Numbered from the stretch's first letter, positions 16,612 to 25,401 are shown. The stretch: DNA of 64,000 bases from Kocuria massiliensis (GCF_900169715.1 NZ_LT835161.1:921590-985589), one strand, 5' to 3'. Translations and numbers: made by a program. Notes: a model not told the origin generated them from the sequence alone.

Positions 16612-19353
16612 ATGGCATCCGTGCGGCAGCAGGTGCAGAGCGTCGACGACGTGATCTGCCAGAACATCGCCCGATTCGGCGACGATCGTGCGTTCCTCTC
16701 CCAGAACGTTCTCGCCCAGCTCCGGAACTTGGTCGAGGCGCTCGTGGTCTGGGCGCACCTCGATGATCCAGACGCCGAGTTCCACTACAACAAGGTGGCC
16801 CCGGCACTGGAGGAGATCAAGGCGAAGGCGAAGTTCCGGTTGCTGAGCAGGTTCCACAGCCTGCTCCAGGCCAGCGTTTCTCACTACACGTTGGACGGCG
16901 ATCCGTCCGAGCGGCTGATGCTGAAATATTACGAGTACCTGCTCCGCACGCGCGACCTCACGCTGAAGGAGTTAGGCATCGCGATCCTCGGCAACCTCGA
17001 GAAGTACCCTCTGGACCTCGACCCGTCGCTCCGCGAGTACCACGAGAAGATCGCCGGCCGTATTGACGCTGTTCGGGCGACGCGGGCCGAGCCGCGTCGC
17101 GAGCGCTACTACGTGCACAGTTCCCGACCGTTCTTCGTCCAGGGCCGGGTCTACTATGAGGTCACCTTCTCAGTGGCCCACAACTGGACGAGCAAGTTCG
17201 ACCGCACGATCGCGTTCACCGACATCGACATGACCGACCGGTACGCGGCCTACCTGGACCTGTCGAGTGAGTCGATCACTGTGCTCGGGCAGACCATGCC
17301 GATCCTGATCATCCGGTCATGGGAGGTCTCGATCCGCCCATGCGAGTTCGACAACTTCGCCCGGTTCTTCGGCGACTCATCCCGCGTCCAGTCGAGCCAC
17401 ACCGAGTATCGCAACCTGATGCAGTATCTGACGACGACTCGCTCCAGCCTTCTCGACCTCGTCGACATGTCCGACGCCAGTTACAGCCAGATCCGAAACT
17501 GGGCCCTCAATGCCTCGCGCCGTGATCCGGCGATCTTCCCTGTGCTCGACCAGGCCCGCACGATCATCCGCGCGAACCGTCCGGGATCCCGAGTGCTGCG
17601 GTACCTGATGCTGCAGATGCGCAACCAGTGGATCAAGGCGCAATTCGATCCAGCGGAGAACCACTGGCTCTCGAACCTCCGACTCACGTCTCGGAGCAGC
17701 CCGTTCGACAAGATGCCGTTCTGCACGTCGCCGAGCGGGCACAACCCGCGCTTCGCCGATCTTGCGGAGAGCCTCGATGCCAAGGGCCGCGAGCACGAGC
17801 TGCTGGCGCGCCGGGTGCGGAACAACGTCGAGCAGCGCGGCATGATCTACACGCCGGAAGCGGAGTGCGAAGACCTTGGTGACGTCGACGCGCTCATCAA
17901 GACCTACAACAGGCTGCTCCCGCCGACTCAACGTCACGCGCCGCGGAAGCTCGCCCATGCGAACGGGCATGTCTTCATCGTCGGCTACGAGGACGACACG
18001 GTCGCGATCATCGAGAAGTTGCAGGTGGCCGCCGGCGAGGGCCTCGACGGTCATGCCGACGACGTGCAGGTCTGGCTGGATGCGAATCCCGACGTGATCG
18101 ACGATCCCTCGAAGGCGGATGCTCTGAAGCGGCTGTTCGGACAGTCGAACGTCGCGATTGTCGCCGGTGCCGCCGGCACGGGCAAGTCGACCCTGGTCAA
18201 CCACATCGCCAACTACTTCTCGGACGAGAGTAAGCTCTTCCTCGCCCAGACGAACCCGGCCGTCGAAAACCTGAAGCGGCGCGTGGATGCCACGAACACC
18301 CAGTTCAGCACGATCACCAGCCACGTCTACCGGAGCGAGGACTTCGGCTCGCGGTATGACGTGCTGGTAATTGACGAGTGCAGTACTGTCGACAACGCGA
18401 ACCTGCTCAAGGTGCTGGACTGCACGAAGTTCGACCTGCTCGTGCTCGTCGGGGACGTGTACCAGATTGAGTCGATCCAGTTCGGCAACTGGTTCAGCAT
18501 GGCCCGCTCTTACCTCCCGAAGGGATCGGTCTTCGAGCTGACGAAGCCCTTCCGTACCGATGACGACGGGCTCCTCACCCTTTGGGACAGGGTGCGCAAA
18601 CTCGACGACCGCATCGAGGAGTCGCTGTCGAAGAACGGCTACTCGGCTGTGCTCGGTGCAGCCCTATTTGAGCACCGCAGCGCGGACGAGATCGTGCTCT
18701 GCCTGAACTACGACGGTCTCTACGGCATCAACAATGTCAACCGCTTCATGCAGGCGAGCAATCCCGGCCACGCTGTGACCTGGGGCGAAGCGATGTATAA
18801 GGTTGGAGACCCCGTGCTATTCAACGACATCGACCGATTTAAGCCCGTGATCCACAACAACATGAAGGGCACGATCGTCGATATCGAGCGGGTGCCCGGT
18901 CGGATCACGTTCGAAGTCGAACTCGAACGCGAAACGACAGCGTTCGACGTGTCCGGGACGGAACTGCGCTGGGTCGGCGGAGCCGTCGTTCAGTTCGACG
19001 TCTTCGAGCGGGTGAGCAGCGACGACGATGACGACGACCTCAATACTCTGATCCCGTTCCAGATTGCGTACGCGGTGTCGATCCACAAGGCGCAGGGCCT
19101 TGAGTACGACTCGGTGAAGGTCGTCATCACAGACGCAAACGAAGAGCGGATATCGCACAGCATCTTCTACACGGCGATCACTCGCGCGCGCCGCCAGCTG
19201 GGAATCTTCTGGACTCCTGAGACACAACAGCGGGTCCTGAGCAGGCTCACCGTGAAAGAGAACACGAAGGACGAGGCTCTCGTTCAAGCGCGCCGTGGTG
19301 TGACAGCTTTGACGAGCCGACCGCGACGGAAAAAGATGCGGTCGAGGTTGTAG
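16612..19353 (+). CDS. large RecD-like superfamily 1 helicase with an unassigned N-terminal half
   Basis: The 913-residue protein has a C-terminal SF1 motor: Walker A GAAGTGKSTLVN (about 518), Walker B VLVIDECSTVDN (about 585), motif III LVGDVYQIESIQFGNW, and motifs V-VI AVSIHKAQGLEYDSVKV and FYTAITRARRQL near the end. This arrangement is RecD/UvrD-like. The first roughly 500 residues match no domain I can name. They begin with a helical segment (FLSQNVLAQLRNLVEALV) and include YYVHSSRPFFVQGRVYYEVTF near residue 165. Polyaspartate (DDDDDD) occurs near residue 805. The position next to a type I R-M operon and the coupled HTH gene suggest a defence role, which is inference. The 93 bases after it hold nothing recognisable. 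Confidence 0.85.
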   Translation: MASVRQQVQSVDDVICQNIARFGDDRAFLSQNVLAQLRNLVEALVVWAHLDDPDAEFHYNKVAPALEEIKAKAKFRLLSRFHSLLQASVSHYTLDGDPSERLMLKYYEYLLRTRDLTLKELGIAILGNLEKYPLDLDPSLREYHEKIAGRIDAVRATRAEPRRERYYVHSSRPFFVQGRVYYEVTFSVAHNWTSKFDRTIAFTDIDMTDRYAAYLDLSSESITVLGQTMPILIIRSWEVSIRPCEFDNFARFFGDSSRVQSSHTEYRNLMQYLTTTRSSLLDLVDMSDASYSQIRNWALNASRRDPAIFPVLDQARTIIRANRPGSRVLRYLMLQMRNQWIKAQFDPAENHWLSNLRLTSRSSPFDKMPFCTSPSGHNPRFADLAESLDAKGREHELLARRVRNNVEQRGMIYTPEAECEDLGDVDALIKTYNRLLPPTQRHAPRKLAHANGHVFIVGYEDDTVAIIEKLQVAAGEGLDGHADDVQVWLDANPDVIDDPSKADALKRLFGQSNVAIVAGAAGTGKSTLVNHIANYFSDESKLFLAQTNPAVENLKRRVDATNTQFSTITSHVYRSEDFGSRYDVLVIDECSTVDNANLLKVLDCTKFDLLVLVGDVYQIESIQFGNWFSMARSYLPKGSVFELTKPFRTDDDGLLTLWDRVRKLDDRIEESLSKNGYSAVLGAALFEHRSADEIVLCLNYDGLYGINNVNRFMQASNPGHAVTWGEAMYKVGDPVLFNDIDRFKPVIHNNMKGTIVDIERVPGRITFEVELERETTAFDVSGTELRWVGGAVVQFDVFERVSSDDDDDDLNTLIPFQIAYAVSIHKAQGLEYDSVKVVITDANEERISHSIFYTAITRARRQLGIFWTPETQQRVLSRLTVKENTKDEALVQARRGVTALTSRPRRKKMRSRL

Positions 19354-19446
19354 CCGCATTCTACTTCAGGGTGGGGTGCGTGCGGCTTCCCCCGGCGGTC
19401 AGCCCTGAGATCATCGGCCGATCGGGTTGGCATAGGAGTACCACGT

Positions 19447-19671
19447 TCACTCGAGCGTGGAGAGAAGGTTCGCCGGCCTCACATCGAGGCCATGGGCGAG
19501 CTTGACGATGACGTCAAGAGTCGGGTTCCGGCGTCCCCGCTCGAGTCCGCTGATGTAGGTGCGGTCCAGGCCGACGTGGTGTGCGAAGGCCTCCTGTGAC
19601 TCCCATCCGTGCTCACGGCGCAGATCGCGCAGACGATCGCCGAAGGCGACGCGATGGGCAGGGATGGTCAT
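19447..19671 (-). CDS. XRE-family transcriptional regulator (controller-protein-like)
   Basis: This 74-residue product begins MTIPAHRVAFGDRLRDLRRE and contains a Cro/C1-type helix-turn-helix with the typical VGLDRTYISGLERGRRNPTL. Single-domain XRE proteins of this size act as repressors or as controller (C) proteins of restriction-modification and toxin-antitoxin loci. The frame is open further upstream, but the ATG at 19671 gives the exact domain. It is divergent from the gene at 19790 with 118 bases between the starts, so it probably controls that operon and itself. Confidence 0.85.
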   Translation of the reverse strand: MTIPAHRVAFGDRLRDLRREHGWESQEAFAHHVGLDRTYISGLERGRRNPTLDVIVKLAHGLDVRPANLLSTLE

Positions 19672-19789
19672 GCATTCAAAGATTCCGATACGCTGACGAT
19701 GAGTCCACGGACTATGAGTCACATCGATGTGTTCGGAGCTGTGGCAGTCACCTCGGCCCCTCTGGATGCTCACGAGATCTGGAGGAGTC

Positions 19790-20287
19790 ATGACCCACCT
19801 AGATGAGTGGATCAGCGTCGTGGCCGCGGCGGAGCGGTTCAATACGAGCTCTCAGGCCATCCGACGGCTCGTGAAGCTCGGGATCGTGCTAGGGCGCAGG
19901 GATGAAGCGGCAGAAGCTCAAGGGATATGGCCCATCTGGACCTTCGTCCACGCCGGCAGCCTTGATGAGTGGTTCGGTGAGACTGCACGCATCGAACACG
20001 TGCGTAGGATTCGAGCGACGGCACGGCCGTTCACGAAGGAGCAGAAGATCGCCATCGCCAGGGTGTTCGTCGACCATCTGGAGTGGGCGCGAAGCGATAG
20101 AGCGGCGACCCAAGGAGCGAGGAAGCGGGTCGAAGCCCCAGGGGTGCCTCAAAGCGGCCCCTCGGTCTCGGTAGTCTGGAAGCACTCCCGCCATGGTGTG
20201 CGTACGGGTGAGTCCAGGCGTGGCGACTCGGATCGCTTTGCCGAGTTGTCTGGTAGCCGGATCCCCTCCTTGATGGACCCCTTATGA
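19790..20287 (+). CDS. hypothetical protein with HTH-like N-terminus
   Basis: I do not recognise this 165-residue protein. ATG at 19790 was chosen because GGAGGAG lies immediately upstream; an earlier in-frame start lacks such a site. Residues 10-35 (VVAAAERFNTSSQAIRRLVKLG) look like a helix-turn-helix of the excisionase/MerR type. The C-terminal 60 residues are basic and low in complexity. Its stop overlaps the next gene by ATGA, so the two are coupled. It is divergent from the XRE regulator. Confidence 0.6.
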   Translation: MTHLDEWISVVAAAERFNTSSQAIRRLVKLGIVLGRRDEAAEAQGIWPIWTFVHAGSLDEWFGETARIEHVRRIRATARPFTKEQKIAIARVFVDHLEWARSDRAATQGARKRVEAPGVPQSGPSVSVVWKHSRHGVRTGESRRGDSDRFAELSGSRIPSLMDPL

Positions 20288-21165
20288 TCCGACGAGGAGG
20301 CGAGAAGACGATGGATCACCCTGACAATTGTGAGACCGCGAAGACTTACTCCTGTGTGTGCTCGTGCGGGGGCGCGCTCCACGGCGCGATCCTCACCAGA
20401 GGCATCACCACCTCGGACCCGGCCAGGCGGGCGGAGGCCATCGAGTGGGCCGAACCGCGGCGCTGGACACGTATGACTAGGGCGGCGCAGACGGCGACTA
20501 TCCAAGACAATGTTGCTGACCGCCAGCCGGCGGTGACGGGCATCGTCAGCGAACTGGTCATCACCCTCGTTGGGCAGGCGCGAGATGATGCGGAGATTGA
20601 CGTTATCGCCGCTATGGCGCAGCAGATATCCGATGAAGTTGGTGCGGACTTCCAACGTCACCTCGACGGCGGAGGGCCCGACCGCCGAAGCAGCCGTCAC
20701 TTGTGGTGTGTGGTCTTGGCGACGATCTGTCGACTCTACGACGAAGCCTTCAGCTTCATCACCTCGTCCGTAGACGATCTAGTTGGTGCAGTCATGATGA
20801 GGCTACGCGAAGACATCTCATTCGATCGGACAGACGACACTCAAGCACGCGACATCTACCAATACAAGTACCGCGTCGTCGCGGCGTTCGAACTCGTCGA
20901 GTACTCGTTCTTGGAGTCGCTGATCAAGAAGGCTGTCATGGCCGTCATCGCTGCGGCGAAGACGATCGGCGAAGAGTCCGTGTTCAAGCACCTACGCTTG
21001 ATCGGCGTGATCACATGCCCGGACCCGGACCGACACCCCGACGTCATCCGACACTGTTTGTGGCCCCTCTTGTCTGGTCCGTTTCAAGACGCGCTCCAGG
21101 AGAACCTCGAGATACAGATGCGCACATGGCTCCGTAACGCCTACGTCGTAGGGCCCGGTAGTTGA
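20284..21165 (+). CDS. hypothetical protein with CxCxCGG-xxHG motif
   Basis: The 293-residue product is unknown to me. The N-terminus carries a cysteine/histidine cluster, C16, C24, C26, C28 and H33 in YSCVCSCGGALHG, which could bind zinc. The rest is predicted mostly helical, with a hydrophobic helix (LIKKAVMAVIAAAKTIG) around residue 220. It overlaps the upstream gene by four bases and ends in a short convergent gap before the CoiA-like gene. No catalytic motif was identified. The order XRE regulator, HTH protein, cysteine-motif protein looks like one self-contained module. Confidence 0.55.
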   Translation: MIRRGGEKTMDHPDNCETAKTYSCVCSCGGALHGAILTRGITTSDPARRAEAIEWAEPRRWTRMTRAAQTATIQDNVADRQPAVTGIVSELVITLVGQARDDAEIDVIAAMAQQISDEVGADFQRHLDGGGPDRRSSRHLWCVVLATICRLYDEAFSFITSSVDDLVGAVMMRLREDISFDRTDDTQARDIYQYKYRVVAAFELVEYSFLESLIKKAVMAVIAAAKTIGEESVFKHLRLIGVITCPDPDRHPDVIRHCLWPLLSGPFQDALQENLEIQMRTWLRNAYVVGPGS

Positions 21166-21400
21166 ATGACGAATTGTCTTAGGCGGGGGCCAAAAGCGGG
21201 TTTGACCCGTCCGGAGCTGATGAACGGTTCGCGCGGCGATTATTGGACGACCGGTCGCATTGCGGGTTGTCGAGGCTGGGGTGCTGCAAGCTCCGATTGA
21301 GTCACGGTCACGATGGTCTTTGCGCGAGTGATCCGCTGTGGAGTCTGGGGTGTGCTGCGATGAGCCGGCGCTCTTAGCGGCGGGTGCGAGGTGTGCCCAA

Positions 21401-22725
21401 TCATGGCCGGCGGAGCCAGTCCGTAAACCTCTTCCACAAGCTCCTGGCAGGCGCTGGCAGTTCGGTCGTCACATCTTGATCGTCTGTATTCGGGGATGTC
21501 GGCGCAACGGCCTCGACGGTGGGAACAGTGTCCTGCTCAGCGATCGGTTCGGCGTTGATCTTTGCCTGCTCTTCCGTGAGAGGGGAGCGGTCGGCCGCAG
21601 TCTCTGAAGGTGCCTTGTCAGAGTGTGATTGAGGAGGTTCTAGTTCCGTAGCCAGTTCGACTTCAGGACGGACCGCCTGTTCAGGGCGTGGTTCGTCGGG
21701 ATGATCCGATGCTGTGTGATTGCTCGATGCTGGCGGTGAGATGGGTCGTCGTCTCGACTGGGCCGCGTTTGACAACTCAAGGTCGCTTCGCAGCACCCAG
21801 ACTCGCGCCATCTCCAGACGTCGAAATTTCTTCTTCCAAACGGGGGCCCGCTGCAGCACTCGCTTGCCGCTGAGGATTTCTGCGAGGATCGTCGCCAACG
21901 AGCGGGATTTGTAGATCAGCGCTTGGCGGTCAGGATCGAACTCCGCGATCGATCCCCGCGCGAAGAGGAGAGCATTGCGCTCTTGCGAGGGATCTTCCCA
22001 CGGTCTCTGGGGTGCATAGTTGTCGCTCGGACTAAGTACCGAAACGTAGATGCCGCCGTTCTGAAAGACCTCCTTGCGGATTGCTGCGCTCAGAGACTTG
22101 GAGGCTCGCTCGGGAAGTTCTGTCGGGAACAGCCAGATCGTCCTTGCTGCAGTGTTCGGGTGGCGAAGTCTGTGTTCCATCGCTGGTACTCAAGGACGAG
22201 GTCGTGCTCCGGCAGGAAGACGTCGCCGTGGGTGAGGGAGTGCTCGACCTCGGCCTTTGCACCCAGCGTTTTCGCGATCCTGTACAAGCGGCCCTTGATC
22301 CACAGGTGCTCGACTCCCTCTGGCCCGCCTCCTCCGTCGAGCGTAGCGGGGTCTTGTTCTATCTCGCCAGGGCTGACTGGCATGTCTACCTCGTTGTGGT
22401 CACAACCTCCGGAACGGATGGCGAAGAAGCGAAGACCGCTTGCGCTCATCCGCTTCGCCATGAGCAGCGTGTCGCACGAAGAGACGATGCACTTCACGTG
22501 GACCGCAGGGTTCTTATATATCAACTCCCAGTCGGCCTGGTCGTTCACACAGACCTCGACCGGTTCCTCTGCGCCAGGGAGGTCCATGATGAGACCGCGA
22601 ATCTTCACCTGATGGTTACGGTGCGTCGCGTGTACCTTCTTGCCGATTGTGCGGTCCTCTGGACGGTGGCCGACGAGGGGCTTCCGGGAGCTGGGTGGCT
22701 TGCGATGGGCCGGTTCGGAGTTCAT
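21401..22725 (-). pseudogene. CoiA-like protein gene, split by a frameshift
   Basis: Two overlapping frames carry the two halves of one protein. The first (22725 to about 22150) ends with a CoiA-like segment: HLWIKGRLYRIAKTLG, EVEHSLTHGDVFLPEHD and LVLEYQRWNTDFATRT, the last being the family's nuclease-like DV...EYQ pattern. The sequence then continues one frame earlier as ARTIWLFPTELPERA down to 21401. The switch lies at about 22140-22165. No slippery heptamer is seen, so a real frameshift mutation (or a sequence error) is more likely than programmed shifting. The C-terminal 120 residues are low-complexity and rich in Glu, Pro and Ala. CoiA helps DNA uptake in competent bacteria; CoiA-like proteins in islands have no settled role. 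Confidence 0.65.
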
Positions 22726-22886
22726 GCCTTCTTGTCTATCAGCACCCCCCGACAAGTAGAAGATCCCTGGGGCAACGTCCTTGAAGAGGCGGTCAGGTGC
22801 GGCGACTCCCAAGCGCAGGGTTTGCGGGCGGAGCATCCGCGTGTCAGTTGCCAGATCGCGAGTTCAGGCCGTGCCGGTTGCAGGCG

Positions 22887-23861
22887 TCAGCCTCGCCAGA
22901 GCTCGAACGACTCCCAGTCGCGGGGTACGCCCATCGACTCGACCGTCAGGGCGAGCGAGGTCGGGAACCTCCGCAGCAGCGCGGCCAGCTGTTGCGCCCA
23001 GTCAGAGCAGGGGTCGATGGTCGGCAGGAGACACGCGATGACCGCGAGGGCGTTGTAGGTGCCGAAGACACCTTTAGCCGTCTCCTCATCACGCAGGTGG
23101 TCGAGGATGGGGACCTGTCCGACCTTCGGGCGAGCCGGTGCGTTCTGGAGCTTTCTGTTGAACAGGCGGGAGTGGTGCGTCGCGACGTTACGAACGTAGT
23201 TCAGGCTGGCCAACCAGCTGCTCGTGATGCTCTTCGTCGGGACTCCGAAAGCCAGGGCGATCTCCTCGGCATCCTGCTGGTTCATCCCCCGATAGAGGAC
23301 TGAGAGGTGGCCCAGCTCGAGGATCTCGGTGAGCGCCCAGACCGGCATCCGATCGTCGTACTTCTCCCGAAAGTGCTCGTCCGAGCGGGTCTTCCTCTCG
23401 TTGACGCGCCGAAGCCATTGCACGTGCTTGCTCGGCGCGGGATCCCGCGCGTCGGTGCTCTCGCCGGTGAAGGACTCAGTGAAACAGACCGGGTCCTCGT
23501 AGGCGAAGGGGGACCTTCGGCCGAGCACGTACCCGATCCGCATTGGAACAGCCACTTCGATGCGCTCGACGCCGTCCATGACGAGCAAGCGCAGGCGTCG
23601 GTCGAAGTCGATGAGGTCCTCGGCCTGCCGCAGCGTTGTGCCGGCCCTGTAGTCGCTGAGCACGCGGACCCGCACGCGGCCCTCGTCGTCGATGTCATCC
23701 TCGGACTCACGGAACGGGTAGAGGTACCCAGTGAGGCGGTAGTAGCCGACCGCCTGTAGGACCGATGCGGCCCGGGCGTGGTCTTCGATCTCGACTCCGT
23801 GCCTCGTCAGTCGATCGATCTGTTCGTCGACGGACAGCCACGGCTTCGCATACTCGGCCAT
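22887..23861 (-). CDS. Abi_2-family (AbiD/AbiF-like) abortive infection protein with HEPN motif
   Basis: The 324-residue product has the family landmarks: YYRLTGYLYPFR near residue 40, DRRLRLLVMDGVERIEVAVP at 87-106, and the HEPN ribonuclease motif RX4H at R224-H229 in NYVRNVATHHSRLFNR. Abi_2 proteins stop phage growth by killing or arresting the infected cell, and their HEPN site suggests RNA cleavage. The ATG at 23861 follows GGGGAGG. A hairpin with a T-rich tail lies in the leader (23882-23912), see its own entry. It is the outermost intact gene at the right end of the island. Confidence 0.9.
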   Translation of the reverse strand: MAEYAKPWLSVDEQIDRLTRHGVEIEDHARAASVLQAVGYYRLTGYLYPFRESEDDIDDEGRVRVRVLSDYRAGTTLRQAEDLIDFDRRLRLLVMDGVERIEVAVPMRIGYVLGRRSPFAYEDPVCFTESFTGESTDARDPAPSKHVQWLRRVNERKTRSDEHFREKYDDRMPVWALTEILELGHLSVLYRGMNQQDAEEIALAFGVPTKSITSSWLASLNYVRNVATHHSRLFNRKLQNAPARPKVGQVPILDHLRDEETAKGVFGTYNALAVIACLLPTIDPCSDWAQQLAALLRRFPTSLALTVESMGVPRDWESFELWRG

Positions 23862-23881
23862 GACCCTCCCCGGGAAAGAAA

Positions 23882-23912
23882 ATCAGCCCGCGCCTTGCGG
23901 CAACGGGCTGAT
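23882..23912 (-). ncRNA. leader hairpin before the Abi_2 gene (candidate small RNA or attenuator)
   Basis: On the minus strand ATCAGCCCG and CGGGCTGAT form a perfect 9-bp stem around a 13-base loop, followed by TTTTCTTT, as in an intrinsic terminator. It ends about 20 bases before the Abi_2 start. A -10-like TATCCT (plus-strand 23925-23930) would start an RNA just upstream of the stem. Structured RNAs upstream of abiF-like genes are known (the abiF RNA motif), with an antitoxin-like role proposed. Whether this hairpin belongs to that class was not tested. Confidence 0.5.
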
Positions 23913-24050
23913 CATGATGGTGCAAGGATAGCACGTAGCGGATGCGAGGCTCAGTAGTCTGTGGACGGCCGCCGGATCTGCGGCGGTCGGACGCGCCGGG
24001 ACCTGAGCACGAGTTGAGTGCCGATTGGATGGCGAGTCGACTGGCGATTC

Positions 24051-24244
24051 AATGCGCTGTACATAAACGTGTCAATGGTGGCGAGTCGGGCTATTTTGAG
24101 CGCGGGTTGAATGTTTATGGGCGCGCTGGGTTGCCGTGCAAACGTTGTGGGGCAGCGATCGTGCGGGAGCCGTTTATGAATCGATCCCCGTATCGATGCC
24201 CCAAGTGTCAACGTGCTCCCCAAGGGTTTCGTCCCTTGGCATAG
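24051..24244 (+). pseudogene. displaced 3' end of the native mutM
   Basis: Homology to mutM begins at about 24051 (AATGCGCTGTAC, like 7511). It is out of register by five extra bases, then runs in frame as [20 protein letters not shown] to the zinc finger and a stop at 24242. The tail ([15 protein letters not shown]) differs from the present mutM tail and probably shows the original C-terminus. No start or catalytic part is present. It is followed 32 bases later by the convergent end of oleD, which I take as the native neighbour. Confidence 0.85.
24089..24183 (+). repeat. 95-bp direct repeat, right copy
   Basis: Matches 7544-7638 at 94 of 95 bases and marks the right end of the island. After 24183 the two copies diverge completely, so this is the 3' limit of exact duplication. 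Confidence 0.93.
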
Positions 24245-24276
24245 CGGCGGCGAGGCACATCAAGCAGCCTCGACCC

Positions 24277-25401
24277 TCAGACCAGCGGCTTCAACGCCGC
24301 GGTATGTTCACCCACCCGCGGGCGGTAGTATCGCCGCAACCGGCGCATTCCTTCGTCGATGCTGACGTCAGGCGTCCAACCCAGCAGTTGCTGGGTTTCG
24401 CGCTGATCAAACCAATGTGCGGTCGAGAGCTGTTCGGCGAGGAATCGCGTCATCGGCGGCTCATCGCCGTTCGGGCGCTTCTCCCAGATTTTCTCGACCA
24501 CGCTTCCCGCGAGTTTCGCGAGCGACGCCGGGACCGTGCGTTCCGGCGGGCGAACCCCGGCGGCGTCGCACATCATGGTCATCAGTTCACCGACCGTGCG
24601 CGGTTCGCCGTTGCTGATAACTAGCGGTTTGCCGTGAACGGTCTTGAGCCGCTTGTAATCCTTCACGATGGCCTCGGCAGCATTATCCACGTAGGTGGAG
24701 TCGATCAGGGCCGCGCCGGCGTCCAGAAGGGGAATGCCGCCCCGGTGGGCGCGTTCGATCACGCGCTCAACCAATTGCGTATCCCCAGGACCCCACACGA
24801 GGTGCGGGCGAACGACGCCCACGAGGAAATCCTCGCCGTCGTAGTCGAGGGCGAGGCGTTCGGCGTAGGCCTTGGACCGGGCGTAGTTGCCCCGTGCCGC
24901 GGCCGGGTCGGCGGGTTCATTGGCTTCGCCCATGATCGCGGAGCCCGAGTGTGCGACGGAGGGGGACGAAACGTAGACGAACTTTCGCATCCCCGCGGCG
25001 CGGGCGCCTTCCAAGAGCAGTCGGGTTCCGGTCACATTGGTCCGGACGTATTCTTCCCACGGTCCGGTCACCGATACCTTGGCGGCAAGGTGAATCACGG
25101 CGTCGGCGCCCTCCAGTGCACGAGCGACGTGTCCAGGATTCGTAATGGACCCGCGATGCTGTTCGAGACGCTCCAGGCCCTTGCTCTGCAAAGATTCTCG
25201 CACCGCGACGGCGTCGCGTCGCTGGAAGCAACGCACCGTGTATCCGCGGGCGATCAGCCGCAACGCGACGCGCGAGCCAAGCAATCCACTCGCGCCCGTG
25301 ACCACGATGGTGCGGTTGCGGGACTTGGCCAGCGAATGGTCTGCCAGTATCTCGCGGCGAGTACTCGGATCGGGGGCCTTCCAAGGCGTGCGCTTGCTCA
25401 T
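24277..25401 (-). CDS. oleD: olefin biosynthesis oxidoreductase OleD
   Basis: OleD is a short-chain dehydrogenase-like enzyme that reduces the 2-alkyl-3-ketoacid made by OleA to the beta-hydroxy acid. The 374-residue protein has the Rossmann motif TGASGLLGSRVALRL near residue 35 and the catalytic Tyr-x3-Lys in NYARSKAYAE near residue 185. The ATG at 25401 overlaps the oleBC stop (ATGA) and follows AAAGG, so it was preferred over an upstream in-frame start. It is the last gene of the oleA-oleBC-oleD operon. Confidence 0.9.
   Translation of the reverse strand: MSKRTPWKAPDPSTRREILADHSLAKSRNRTIVVTGASGLLGSRVALRLIARGYTVRCFQRRDAVAVRESLQSKGLERLEQHRGSITNPGHVARALEGADAVIHLAAKVSVTGPWEEYVRTNVTGTRLLLEGARAAGMRKFVYVSSPSVAHSGSAIMGEANEPADPAAARGNYARSKAYAERLALDYDGEDFLVGVVRPHLVWGPGDTQLVERVIERAHRGGIPLLDAGAALIDSTYVDNAAEAIVKDYKRLKTVHGKPLVISNGEPRTVGELMTMMCDAAGVRPPERTVPASLAKLAGSVVEKIWEKRPNGDEPPMTRFLAEQLSTAHWFDQRETQQLLGWTPDVSIDEGMRRLRRYYRPRVGEHTAALKPLV

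Larger units (their letters stand above)
7544..24183. mobile_element. genomic island inserted in the 3' end of mutM (defence-type cargo)
   Basis: The segment is bounded by 95-bp direct repeats of the mutM 3' end. It separates mutM from the ole-smc block, which I expect to be the native neighbour. Cargo: a truncated foreign mutM, a zinc-ribbon protein, hsdM-hsdS-hsdR, an HTH/helicase pair, an XRE-controlled operon, a broken CoiA-like gene and an Abi_2 gene. Several genes are broken or unknown and parts have lower GC (notably hsdS), unlike the flanks. No recombinase, transposase or conjugation gene was found, so the mode of entry is unknown: loss of an integrase or homologous recombination with a related locus are both possible. 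Confidence 0.85.

Noticed and set aside
22140-22165. Programmed ribosomal frameshift in the CoiA-like gene
   Set aside because: No slippery heptamer or downstream structure is visible; a mutation or sequencing error is simpler.
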